A stretch of 34,911 bases of DNA. It comes from Chloroflexota bacterium. Its GTDB lineage: Bacteria; Chloroflexota; Dehalococcoidia; Lucifugimonadales; Australimonadaceae. The position numbers and the translations under genes were made by a program. This document shows positions 23,811 through 31,513 of this stretch, in pieces. The first letter of the stretch is position 1, and every line of letters starts with the position of its first letter. The stretch lies in the NCBI GenBank assembly GCA_022561985.1, contig JADFQE010000013.1:1-34911 (forward strand). Reading direction: 5' to 3'. The notes beneath the pieces were generated by a model, which was not told the DNA's origin, ran no database searches, and saw only the letters and a list, made by a program, of their open reading frames with translations.

Positions 23811-25037
23811 CTAGCGCGATGCTTTGAAGGCGTCGGCCGTGAATGCGGCCGCCTCCAGACGCTGCGCAACGAGCTCGGGGTCGGCGTCGAAGAAGTAGTA
23901 CGACTTCCCCTCCACGCGCCGGAACGGCTCGGAAACCTTACCCCAGTCCGCCACGTCCAGGCGGAGCGTCGGCTCCGGCTCTATCTCGGCGAGCGTGTGC
24001 ATGAGCGTCTGACCCTCCTGCGAGAGCCACCAGTTCACCCACAGCTTCGCGGCATTCGGGTTCGGCGCGTTTTTCGGGCGGGTGATGAGGTCGAGACTGC
24101 TCGATGCGCTGAGCTCCGCGCCCTCCTTGAAGTCCTTGAGGAGCCGCTTGACCGGCGCGCCGAGGGTTGCGAGCGAGTCGAGGTCCGTCAGGGCGCCGCC
24201 GAGGGCGATGTGGAACTTGCCCTTGGCGAGCCCATCAACCATGAAGGTACGGCTGTCGGAGAAGGTCACCGCCAGGTCCGGCGAGAAGAACGCCTCCGTC
24301 CACTCCCTGCCGATGTCCGGGTGGACGTACACGGTGTAGTACGTGTTGCCACTGCCCCCGGCGGTGGGATTGAGCGAGACGATCTTCCCCTTCCACTTCG
24401 GGTCCAGGTAGTCGAAGACGGAGTTGAACCCGTCGATGTCCTCCTGCGTGACGAGGTCCGTGTTGTACCGCATCCCGAGCGTCATCGGGTCCGGGGCCGC
24501 AGCGAAGGCGAAGATGTACTGCTGCCCCGGGTCCGCGTACCAGTGCCTGCCTCCGAACCAGAGGGACTGATCCAGCACGTCCGGGTGGATGAACAGCTCC
24601 GCGATGGGGTCGAGTGCGTTCGCCGGGATCATCCGCGTGTTCACCGACGTCGCACCGCCGTACATCGCATCCACCAGGTACCGGCCGGCCGTCTGCTCGG
24701 CCAGCACTCGGTTCACGTGCGCGCTGCCGCTGCCGGTGGCGACCACCGTCTCGACGCCGAACTTCTCCTGGAAGACGTCGGCGATCGGACGGAAGTTGCG
24801 GCCGGCAGACCCGCCGAAGGTCAGGACGACCTGACCCTCCGCCTGCGCGGCCTCGATCAGCGCGGCCCATTCGGCCTCGAACAGGGCGGCCGCGTCGGGC
24901 GTGGGGGCCGCCTGGGGGGGCGGCGTTGCGGTGGGCGCGACCGTCGGAGTGGCCGTGGGGTCACCGCCGCAGGCCGCGAGCGAGAGCGCCATCGCCACAG
25001 CGGTGAGGCTCAGGAGTCCGAGATGCTTCCCTCTCAT
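23811..25037 (-). CDS. Extracellular solute-binding lipoprotein, ABC type
   Basis: This is a 408-aa complete paralogue of the truncated protein at the left edge. The signal peptide ends in the lipobox LSLAAC with C23, followed by a Thr/Pro-rich linker (about 26-50). The binding domain then starts with EAEWAALIEAAQAEGQVVL. The fold is that of Fe(3+)/anion-type binding proteins, but no iron-binding tyrosine pair can be assigned with certainty. The ATG at 25037 has GGAGGG upstream. There is no permease or ATPase nearby. It is divergent from a Rieske oxygenase across 118 bases, a second pairing of these two families in the window. Confidence 0.92.
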   Translation of the reverse strand: MRGKHLGLLSLTAVAMALSLAACGGDPTATPTVAPTATPPPQAAPTPDAAALFEAEWAALIEAAQAEGQVVLTFGGSAGRNFRPIADVFQEKFGVETVVATGSGSAHVNRVLAEQTAGRYLVDAMYGGATSVNTRMIPANALDPIAELFIHPDVLDQSLWFGGRHWYADPGQQYIFAFAAAPDPMTLGMRYNTDLVTQEDIDGFNSVFDYLDPKWKGKIVSLNPTAGGSGNTYYTVYVHPDIGREWTEAFFSPDLAVTFSDSRTFMVDGLAKGKFHIALGGALTDLDSLATLGAPVKRLLKDFKEGAELSASSSLDLITRPKNAPNPNAAKLWVNWWLSQEGQTLMHTLAEIEPEPTLRLDVADWGKVSEPFRRVEGKSYYFFDADPELVAQRLEAAAFTADAFKASR

Positions 25038-25088
25038 GATGTGACCCTCCCACCGCTGGGCGCTTGCCGGCGCGCGGATTCGCACGGC

Positions 25089-25109
25089 AGTATAGCGCGC
25101 CTGAGGCGC
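25089..25109 (-). promoter_or_regulatory. Candidate promoter -10 and operator of the solute-binding gene
   Basis: The minus strand carries TATACT (plus 25089-25094), a good -10 box about 50 bases before the ATG. Three bases upstream of it lies a dyad, GCGCC-TGA-GGCGC at 25097-25109, in the position of a repressor site between -10 and -35. No clear -35 is seen. Confidence 0.4.
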
Positions 25110-25155
25110 AAACAGCTTAAAGTAGGGGCAGAATGCAAGTTACGGAGGTGCGCGG

Positions 25156-26400
25156 ATGCTGGCGACCGCTGACAACGACCTGATCACACAGACGGGACCG
25201 GGCACGCCCATGGGCGATGTGTTCAGGCGGTACTGGCATCCCGTGGCGCTCTCCGAGGAGATCCCCACGCCCGGGGGGAAGCCGGTGCAGCTCAAGGTGC
25301 TCAGCGAGGACCTCGTGCTCTTCCGCGACGATTCCGGCCAGCCGGGGCTGCTGGGGCTGCGCTGCTCGCACCGCCTCACGTCGCTCGCCTACGGGCGGGT
25401 CGAGGACGGCGGGATCCGCTGCCCCTTCCACGGGTGGCTCTACGACGTCTCGGGGCGGTGCTTGCAGCAGCCCGGCGAGCCCGAGGAGAGCTCCTTCAAG
25501 GACAAGATCCGTCACACGGCGTATCCCTGCCGGGAGATGGGCGGGATGATCTTCGCCTACATGGGCCCGCCGGAGAAGCAGCCGCCGCTCCCGCGCTTCG
25601 AGACGTTGGTGCGGGAGGATGGGTCACGGAAGACGGACTACTACCCCATCAACTCCAACTACCTCCAGAACCTGGAGGGGGCGCTTGACCCCATCCATTC
25701 GACGTTCCTGCACATGGACAAGTGGTCCGAGGTGAAGGACGCGGTCCTCGCGCGGCCGTATAAGGACGTGGACCTTGCGGTGACCGAGTGGGGGGTGTGG
25801 CGCCGCTCCCTCCTCCGGCGCGCGGACGGCGAGGACCTCGCCTCCTACGGCCATTTCTTCATGCCCGGCGGGTTCATGGGGATCCGCGTGGCGGGAGAGC
25901 CCGCGCCCATCGAGGGTGCCGGACCCGTGGTCCGGAAGCTCCAGTCGTGGTACGTGCCCGTCGACGACGAGCACTGCAAGCGGTTCATCGCGGCCTTCGT
26001 CTCCCTGGCCCAGACGGACGGCGCCGAGGTCGACCTGGGCGCATCGAGAGAAGCCGTCTTGAACCCCCTGGCCATTCCCGGCCCCGAGAACGACTACTTC
26101 AGGGACTACGAGGGGGTGGACACGATCTGCGGCATCCCGCTGCGGACCGCCCACGACATGGGCTCCCTCAAGGGATACCTCGCCCAGGACAGCATGGTGA
26201 ACGAGACGCAGGGAGCCATCGCGGACCGCAGCCGGGAGCACCTCGGCGTGGGCGACCGGCTGCTGATCATGACCCGCAAGCAGCTCCGGCAGGCGGTCGA
26301 GGACGTGGGCAACGGCCTGGACCCGCGCTTCGCCAACCCGGAGCCCGACGACGAGGGGCTCGTCCGCGTGAATGGGGCCGATGCGATGGAGGCGCGCTAG
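25156..26400 (+). CDS. Rieske [2Fe-2S] oxygenase, phthalate-4,5-dioxygenase-like
   Basis: This is a 414-aa oxygenase large subunit. Rieske ligands are C70-x-H72 and C89-x2-H92. The mononuclear iron site is D178, H181 and H186 within NYLQNLEGALDPIHSTFLH. The N-terminal FRRYWHPVALSEEIP and the C-terminal TQGAIADRSREHLG stretches are typical of the phthalate-4,5-dioxygenase OphA2/Pht3 group. GGAGGTG at 25144-25150 fixes the ATG. The next gene is a convergent SDR whose stop lies 3 bases away. A reductase partner is not encoded in the window. Substrate unknown; a carboxylated aromatic is a reasonable guess. Confidence 0.93.
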   Translation: MLATADNDLITQTGPGTPMGDVFRRYWHPVALSEEIPTPGGKPVQLKVLSEDLVLFRDDSGQPGLLGLRCSHRLTSLAYGRVEDGGIRCPFHGWLYDVSGRCLQQPGEPEESSFKDKIRHTAYPCREMGGMIFAYMGPPEKQPPLPRFETLVREDGSRKTDYYPINSNYLQNLEGALDPIHSTFLHMDKWSEVKDAVLARPYKDVDLAVTEWGVWRRSLLRRADGEDLASYGHFFMPGGFMGIRVAGEPAPIEGAGPVVRKLQSWYVPVDDEHCKRFIAAFVSLAQTDGAEVDLGASREAVLNPLAIPGPENDYFRDYEGVDTICGIPLRTAHDMGSLKGYLAQDSMVNETQGAIADRSREHLGVGDRLLIMTRKQLRQAVEDVGNGLDPRFANPEPDDEGLVRVNGADAMEAR

Positions 26401-26402
26401 CC

Positions 26403-27221
26403 CTACTCCTTCACGATCACGACCTTGCCGTCCGTCACGACGACCTGGTGGCCGCTCAGCTCCATCCCCGCCTCGGCGGCGAGCACGTAGCGGTTGCCGA
26501 CGGTCTCGACGCGCTTGCTCAGCCCCGCCTCGTGCGCCCACGCGGGGGAATCGTCGGTGATGATGCCGGCGCGGGTGAGTCCGGGGCCGATCAAGGGGCC
26601 GCCGGAGCCGTCGGTCCCCGGCCCCATGCTCATGATGCAGATGTTGAACCGCTGCTCCTCCTCGGCGACGCCCCGCGTGAAGGCGCGGATGGCGATCTTG
26701 GAGACGGCGTAGATGCACGAGCCGACGTTCGGCGGGTGACCTGGGCTCTCGACCGACAGCGGCCGCTCGGTGAGGCTCCCCTGACCGAAGTTGATGATGT
26801 GGCCCTCCTGGAGCGACTCCATGTACGGGATCACGTGCTTGGTGCACAGGAAGGTGCCGACGAGGTTCGTGTCGATCACCTTCTGGAAGAACTCCCGCGG
26901 CATGTCCCGGATGCCGGGCCACCGGGGTCCTCCGACGGCGAAGTGCGTGACGATGCCGGCGTCGTTGATGAGCACGTCGATGCGCCCCCACCTGCGGTAG
27001 ACCGTCTCCACCATCGATCTGACGGACGCCTCGTCGGTCACGTCGGTCTTGATGGGCAGTATCTCCGCGCCGCGCTCCTCGACCTCCTTGATGATCGTGT
27101 CCATGGGCGCGATGTCGGCGACCGCGATCCTCGCCCCCTCCTCGGCGAAGGTCCGGGCCACGTACCGCCCGACGCCCTGCGCCCCGCCCGTGATGATGAC
27201 CACCTTGTCTTTGACCGTCAT
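26403..27221 (-). CDS. Short-chain dehydrogenase/reductase
   Basis: This 272-aa classical SDR has the cofactor motif TGGAQGVG (11-18), the structural motif NDAG (86-89, usually NNAG) and the catalytic pair Y171/K175 in YAVSK. The catalytic serine is probably S149 in GQGSL. It sits 22 rather than the usual 13 or so residues before the tyrosine because of an insertion of about nine residues. Acidic D36 in AVADIA after the second strand favours NAD(H). GAGGAGG precedes the ATG at 27221. It is convergent with the Rieske gene and divergent from the PqqC-like pair. A dihydrodiol or alcohol dehydrogenase role is plausible. Confidence 0.9.
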   Translation of the reverse strand: MTVKDKVVIITGGAQGVGRYVARTFAEEGARIAVADIAPMDTIIKEVEERGAEILPIKTDVTDEASVRSMVETVYRRWGRIDVLINDAGIVTHFAVGGPRWPGIRDMPREFFQKVIDTNLVGTFLCTKHVIPYMESLQEGHIINFGQGSLTERPLSVESPGHPPNVGSCIYAVSKIAIRAFTRGVAEEEQRFNICIMSMGPGTDGSGGPLIGPGLTRAGIITDDSPAWAHEAGLSKRVETVGNRYVLAAEAGMELSGHQVVVTDGKVVIVKE

Positions 27222-27390
27222 GGTGTCGACCTCCTCGCTTCGGCTGTGCATGGTGTCCGCGGCCCTCACGCTTCGCCCTCGGGCAGCGCGGACGGGGCGT
27301 GAGTATACCTTCACATGGCGCCCACGTTGAGGGCACATGGCGCTCGCGTTGACGGCGCCGGGCGGTGGTGGTAAGAACGGAACACTGCGC

Positions 27391-27435
27391 CGCACGGAGC
27401 GCACGGAGCGCAGGGAGCCCAGGAAGCGCAGGGAG
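27391..27435 (+). repeat. Five imperfect 9-base tandem units before the PqqC-like gene
   Basis: The units are CGCACGGAG twice, CGCAGGGAG, CCCAGGAAG and CGCAGGGAG. The last unit runs into the Shine-Dalgarno GGGAGAAGG of the gene starting at 27446. Unit length is a multiple of three, but no gene appears to be translated through them. Confidence 0.8.
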
Positions 27436-27445
27436 AAGGCGCACC

Positions 27446-28243
27446 ATGAACAATCCCCCCTTCGGGCCCGAGGACCTCAAGGAGCCGCCGCTCAGCGGGC
27501 CGGACTTCCTGCGGCTCCTGAGCGCCGAGCGCCAACGCCTGTACCCGGACCCGCCGCCCTTCTATCAGGAGCTGTCCAAGGGGACGCTCGCCCGCGAGCT
27601 CGTCGGGCTCTGGGTCAAGAACCAGTACGTCTACTGGGAGAGTGACCTCGTCTACAGCACGGCCGCCATCTTCTGCAAGACCAACGAGGAGGACACGAGG
27701 ACCCACATCCTCCGCAAGATGGTCTGCATCGAGGGCAGGGAGATCGTCAACGACCTCGTCGGGTGGACGACCCCGGCGTACGAGGAGCTGTGGCTCCGCC
27801 TCGGCGAGGCGCTCGGGGTGAGCCGGGACGAGGTCGCCGCCTGGGACACGTTCACCCGCACCCACTTCGCCACGTCCACCCTGCGGCTCCTGTCGCGCTA
27901 CTGGGAGTGGACCTGGCTGGACGGGGTCGCTGGCCTCTATGCGGGCGACCTCCTCGGCCGGGACCACCTCGGCGCGGCGCGCGACGCCCTCGAGCGACAC
28001 TACGGCCTCTCCGGCGACGCCCTCGCCTTCTTCGACGCCTACCTGGGCGACGTGGGCGAGGACATACCGTGGGAGGAGGAGACGCTGGCGCACTGGGCCT
28101 GCACGCGCGAGCGGCAGCTCACGGCGGCGCGCGCCTTCCGCAACCGGCTCGACATCGAGTACCAGATGGTCCTGCCGCTGCACGCGGCAGCCACGGGGAC
28201 GACGCCGCTTCAGGTCCCGGCCGGGACCACGCCAGGAGTGTAA
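27446..28243 (+). CDS. PqqC/TenA-like helical-bundle protein
   Basis: This 265-aa protein matches PqqC along its length: a FYQELSKGTLARELVGLWV segment, VKNQYVYWESDLVYSTAAIF, then a C-terminal FRNRLDIEYQMVLPLH. The heme-oxygenase-like seven-helix fold of PqqC, TenA, CADD and diiron oxygenases is therefore expected. PqqC's active-site histidine run is not conserved, so pyrroloquinoline quinone synthesis is unlikely. No other pqq genes are present. The ATG at 27446 has GGGAGAAGG upstream. The next gene, 29 bases on, encodes a second probable member of the fold. Together they may form a heteromeric oxidase acting on the product of the Rieske or SDR steps (inference). Confidence 0.75.
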   Translation: MNNPPFGPEDLKEPPLSGPDFLRLLSAERQRLYPDPPPFYQELSKGTLARELVGLWVKNQYVYWESDLVYSTAAIFCKTNEEDTRTHILRKMVCIEGREIVNDLVGWTTPAYEELWLRLGEALGVSRDEVAAWDTFTRTHFATSTLRLLSRYWEWTWLDGVAGLYAGDLLGRDHLGAARDALERHYGLSGDALAFFDAYLGDVGEDIPWEEETLAHWACTRERQLTAARAFRNRLDIEYQMVLPLHAAATGTTPLQVPAGTTPGV

Positions 28244-28272
28244 GCGGCTGGGGTTTGAGAGGAGGCACGCGC

Positions 28273-29013
28273 ATGGCAGCCAGCAAGAGCGAGACGAGGG
28301 CAGCGTCACCCGAGGAGTTCATCGAGGAGCTCGAGCGCATCCGCACCGAGTTCCTGGACGGCGCTTCGCCCTGGGGCCGCGGACGCAAGCGCGGTGCCCA
28401 GACGAAGGACGAGATCGCGGAGGGCAAGCGCAGGAGCCACGTGGGCGCCGACGGCAACCACCGCTTCGAGGGCGAGCGCTACCTCAACGCGCAGGACAGG
28501 GCCGTCCGGCGCCAACAGCTCCGCAAGCTCGTGGACGAGGGCGGGCAGACCTCCGTCGGCGGGCCGCTGCCGAGCCATCCGGCCATGAGCAAGTGGCACT
28601 CCAACGAGTTCGGCGTGAGCGACGAGGAGATCGCCGGGCTGGAGATGGAGGACCTGAGCCCCGAGTCGCTCGTCGCCCTGGGCTGGTGGTACCTGCTCCA
28701 GCGGACGTCGCCCTGGGCCGTCGCCCTGGGCAGCGCGCTGGTGGGCGAGGGCTCCAAACGGCTCCCCGGCGCCCACGAGCACTTCACGCTGCTGATCGAC
28801 GAGGCCCGCGCCGAATACGCCAAGCTGGGGATCAAGGACATCGACCGGGCCGTCCAGCTCATGATCGAGCACGCGCCCTTCGGCGTGGACATGGAGCACG
28901 CGATGTTCGCCGAGGAGATCGTGAGGGAGTTCATCGACACCCCGGAGCTCCAGGACGAGATGCGCCGGGCGTTCATCCTGACCCTCGCCCGCAACTCGCG
29001 GGGGCGCATCTAG
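28273..29013 (+). CDS. Second TenA/PqqC-like protein (iron-containing redox enzyme-like)
   Basis: This 246-aa protein has a charged, Arg/Lys-rich N-terminal 95 residues without recognised domain. An all-helical C-terminal part starting near LVALGWWYLLQRTSPW carries IEHAPFGVDMEHAMFAEEIV. The H-x5-D-x2-H pattern there resembles metal-binding helices of heme-oxygenase-like diiron enzymes. GGAGG at 28261-28265 supports the ATG at 28273. It lies 29 bases after the first PqqC-like gene and is surely co-transcribed with it. The family call is less certain than for the first gene. Function unknown. Confidence 0.6.
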   Translation: MAASKSETRAASPEEFIEELERIRTEFLDGASPWGRGRKRGAQTKDEIAEGKRRSHVGADGNHRFEGERYLNAQDRAVRRQQLRKLVDEGGQTSVGGPLPSHPAMSKWHSNEFGVSDEEIAGLEMEDLSPESLVALGWWYLLQRTSPWAVALGSALVGEGSKRLPGAHEHFTLLIDEARAEYAKLGIKDIDRAVQLMIEHAPFGVDMEHAMFAEEIVREFIDTPELQDEMRRAFILTLARNSRGRI

Positions 29014-29093
29014 CGCCGCGCCCGGCCTCAAGACGCCCGCCCCGCGAGCGCAGCCGCCCCGGCGACTTATACTGTCGTGGCTTGCGCTCCACC

Positions 29094-30386
29094 ATGAAGA
29101 AGACCATCGGCGCCATCGCCGCCCACTTCGTCCGGCTGTTCTCGCCGCTGCGCCATCGGAACTTCCGTTTCTACTGGGCCGGCCTGGTGGCGCAGGTCGG
29201 CGGACAGCAGATGATGGCCGTCACGCTGGGCTGGCTGGCGTTCGACCTCTCGGGGTCGCCGCTCACGCTTGGCATGATCAACCTGCTCCAGGCGGCGCCG
29301 CGCATCCTGCTGAACCTCCTGGGTGGCGCGATGGCGGACCGGTTGGACCGGCGGTTGATCATCACCCTCGGGCAGACGGGGGCGGCGCTCGTCATGGTGA
29401 CGCTGGCGGTCCTCACGACGACCGGCGCGATCGAGATCTGGCACCTCGGCGCCGGCGCGGTGGTGATCGGCTTCGTCCTCGCCTTCGACGAGCCGAGCCG
29501 CCAGGCCCTGCTGCCGAGTCTGCTGCCCAACCGGTCGATGCTCGCAGAAGCCATCCCGGTCGTGTCGATCGCATGGCAGCTCAACCGGATCGTCGCGCCG
29601 GCGGTCGCCGGGTTCGTGATCGCGGCCTCCGGCGCCGGCACGAGTTTCTTCATCTCGGCGGCGGGGGCGGCGACGATGGCGGCCCTCGTGCGGATGATCC
29701 GCCTCCCGCACGTCTCCAGACGCTCCAAGCAAAGTTTGCTGCGCACCGCCATCGAGGGCGCGGTCTACGTCCGGCGGAACCCGGTCTTCCGCGTGGTTAT
29801 CGGCTTGGCGTTCTTCAACAGCATCTTCGCGCTGGGCTACATGCTGATGATGCCGGTGTTCGCCGCCGACGTTTTCGGGGTGGACTCCCGCGGTCTGGGG
29901 GTGATGTATTCGGCGGCCGGAGCGGGCGGCATCTTAGGCCTGCTGACCGTCTCGCCCCTGGTGCGCGGGTTGGGGCCTGGGCGCGTGATCGTCGGCGGTC
30001 TCGGTCTCTTCGCGGGCTCGCTCATCGCCTTCGCCCTGAGCCCCACCTACCTGCTCGCCCTGGGATTCTTGGCGGTGGCCGGTTATGCGGGCCACCTCTA
30101 CACGACGAGCGGCGACATGGTCCTCCAGATGTTCGTGCCCGACGCGCTCCGGGGGCGTGTGATGGGGCTCTACGCGATGCTGTGGGCCGTCATGCCGCTG
30201 GGCGCCGCGGGCCTGAACACGGCCGCGAGCTTCATCGGCGCGCGGTACGCGCTCGCCGGCGGCGCGAGCCTGGTGCTGCTCGCGGCGATCACCGTCGCGG
30301 CGGTGGCGCCTGGGCTCCGGCGCGTGCGCCTGCCCGACGCCCCAGCGCCTGCCGACGAGCCCGCAGCGCAGCCGGCGCGGCCATGA
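29094..30386 (+). CDS. MFS transporter, MFS_3 type
   Basis: This 430-aa major facilitator of the EntS-like efflux group has the N-terminal FSPLRHRNFRFYWAG, loop motif GGAMADRLDRRLI, AFDEPSRQALLPSLLP between helices 4 and 5, and PDALRGRVMGLY in the second half. About 11-12 helices are predicted. The long plus frame reaching back to 27939 is a shadow of the preceding genes. The ATG at 29094 is the first sensible start, and a TATACT at 29068-29073 may be its -10 box. It may export the substrate or product of the adjacent oxidation cluster. Confidence 0.88.
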   Translation: MKKTIGAIAAHFVRLFSPLRHRNFRFYWAGLVAQVGGQQMMAVTLGWLAFDLSGSPLTLGMINLLQAAPRILLNLLGGAMADRLDRRLIITLGQTGAALVMVTLAVLTTTGAIEIWHLGAGAVVIGFVLAFDEPSRQALLPSLLPNRSMLAEAIPVVSIAWQLNRIVAPAVAGFVIAASGAGTSFFISAAGAATMAALVRMIRLPHVSRRSKQSLLRTAIEGAVYVRRNPVFRVVIGLAFFNSIFALGYMLMMPVFAADVFGVDSRGLGVMYSAAGAGGILGLLTVSPLVRGLGPGRVIVGGLGLFAGSLIAFALSPTYLLALGFLAVAGYAGHLYTTSGDMVLQMFVPDALRGRVMGLYAMLWAVMPLGAAGLNTAASFIGARYALAGGASLVLLAAITVAAVAPGLRRVRLPDAPAPADEPAAQPARP

Positions 30387-30467
30387 CGCCCCACCCACAC
30401 GACCGCCTCCCTCCGAACGATCCCCCTCGCGCCTCTCACCGGGCGCGGGGTTAGCTCGGCGTCCTCG

Positions 30468-31373
30468 TTGTCCTGGATCGCCATCGCGCTGGTCGCCGCG
30501 GCCATCTCCGCGGTCGTTAACATCCTCGACAAGACGGTCATCCACCGCTACGCGACCTCCCCGCTCACGCTCCCCCTGCTCATCGGTATCTCGCAGACGG
30601 CCGTCGGACTGAGCGTGCTCGCCGCCGTGGGCACGCCGCCCGAGGCGACGCCGCAGGCGGCCGGGTGGGCGGTCGGGTCCGGCGTGCTCTTCGGCCTCGG
30701 CGGCCAGCTCCTCATCCGGACGCTGTTCACGCAGGAGGTGTCGAGGGCGATCCCGGTCTATCAGACGTTCCCCGTGTTCGCGGCGCTCATCGCGGTCGTG
30801 TTGCTGGACGAGGTGGTCACGACGCCGCAGTGGGCGGGGATCGGGGCCACGGTGGCCGGTGCGGTCGCGCTTTCTGTGCGGACCGACGCGGGATACCGGA
30901 CGCTGTTCCTCCACCGGAGTTTCGCCGTCCTGATGCTCGCGAGCCTGCTCACGGGAGCCGCCCACGTCACGGGGAAGGCGGCCGTGAGCGAGCTGCCGGT
31001 CCTCTATACGCACGGGCTCCGGATGCTGGCGCTGGGGGCCGTGTTCTTGGCCTTCAACCTCCGGGCGGTACCGCTACGGGAGGTGGCCGGCTTCGTCCGC
31101 ACACGCAGCCCGGCGCTGCTCTTCGTCGGGGCGAACGAGCTCCTCATCGCGAACGGCAGCCTGCTGCTCACCCTGTGGGCGCTCTCGCTGGGGCCCGTCT
31201 CGCTGGTGAGCGCGCTCATCGGCACGCGGGCGCTCTACGTCGTCCTCTACAGCACCGGACTCGCGCTGGTGTGGAAGGGGGCGCTGGGGGAGGAGACGTC
31301 GCCGCGATCGGTCGCGGTGAAGGCAGGCTCGACGGCGCTGATCGTGGCGGGCGTCGCCGGCGTCGCGCTCTAG
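30468..31373 (+). CDS. EamA/DMT-family transporter
   Basis: This 301-aa drug/metabolite transporter has about ten hydrophobic helices arranged as two five-helix halves. The first half includes the VYQTFPVFAALIAVVLLDE stretch and the second half includes GPVSLVSALIGTRALYVVL. This is the typical EamA pattern. The start is a TTG at 30468; no better codon is available after an in-frame upstream region without similarity. It lies 81 bases after the MFS gene on the same strand. Substrate unknown. Confidence 0.85.
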   Translation: MSWIAIALVAAAISAVVNILDKTVIHRYATSPLTLPLLIGISQTAVGLSVLAAVGTPPEATPQAAGWAVGSGVLFGLGGQLLIRTLFTQEVSRAIPVYQTFPVFAALIAVVLLDEVVTTPQWAGIGATVAGAVALSVRTDAGYRTLFLHRSFAVLMLASLLTGAAHVTGKAAVSELPVLYTHGLRMLALGAVFLAFNLRAVPLREVAGFVRTRSPALLFVGANELLIANGSLLLTLWALSLGPVSLVSALIGTRALYVVLYSTGLALVWKGALGEETSPRSVAVKAGSTALIVAGVAGVAL

Positions 31374-31513
31374 GCCGGCGCGGCAACCGGCGGCGGCCCG
31401 CACCGCTCGCGACCGGACAGGCATCTAAGCAAGAGGTTTGCACACCGCCACGTCCGGCGCCATGCCGCTTCTGGTGCCCGCGGGCCACGACACGAACGAG
31501 GGAGGATGAGCGC

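Noticed and set aside
27222-27445. Possible TPP riboswitch before the TenA/PqqC-like gene
   Set aside because: No THI-box core motifs were found; the region holds only the 9-base tandem repeat.
25624-27480. 618-aa minus-strand open frame
   Set aside because: Antisense to the Rieske gene and out of frame with the SDR; repetitive Arg/Gly/His composition.
27939-29093. Long upstream extension of the third MFS frame
   Set aside because: Passes out of frame through both PqqC-like genes; MFS similarity starts only after the ATG at 29094.
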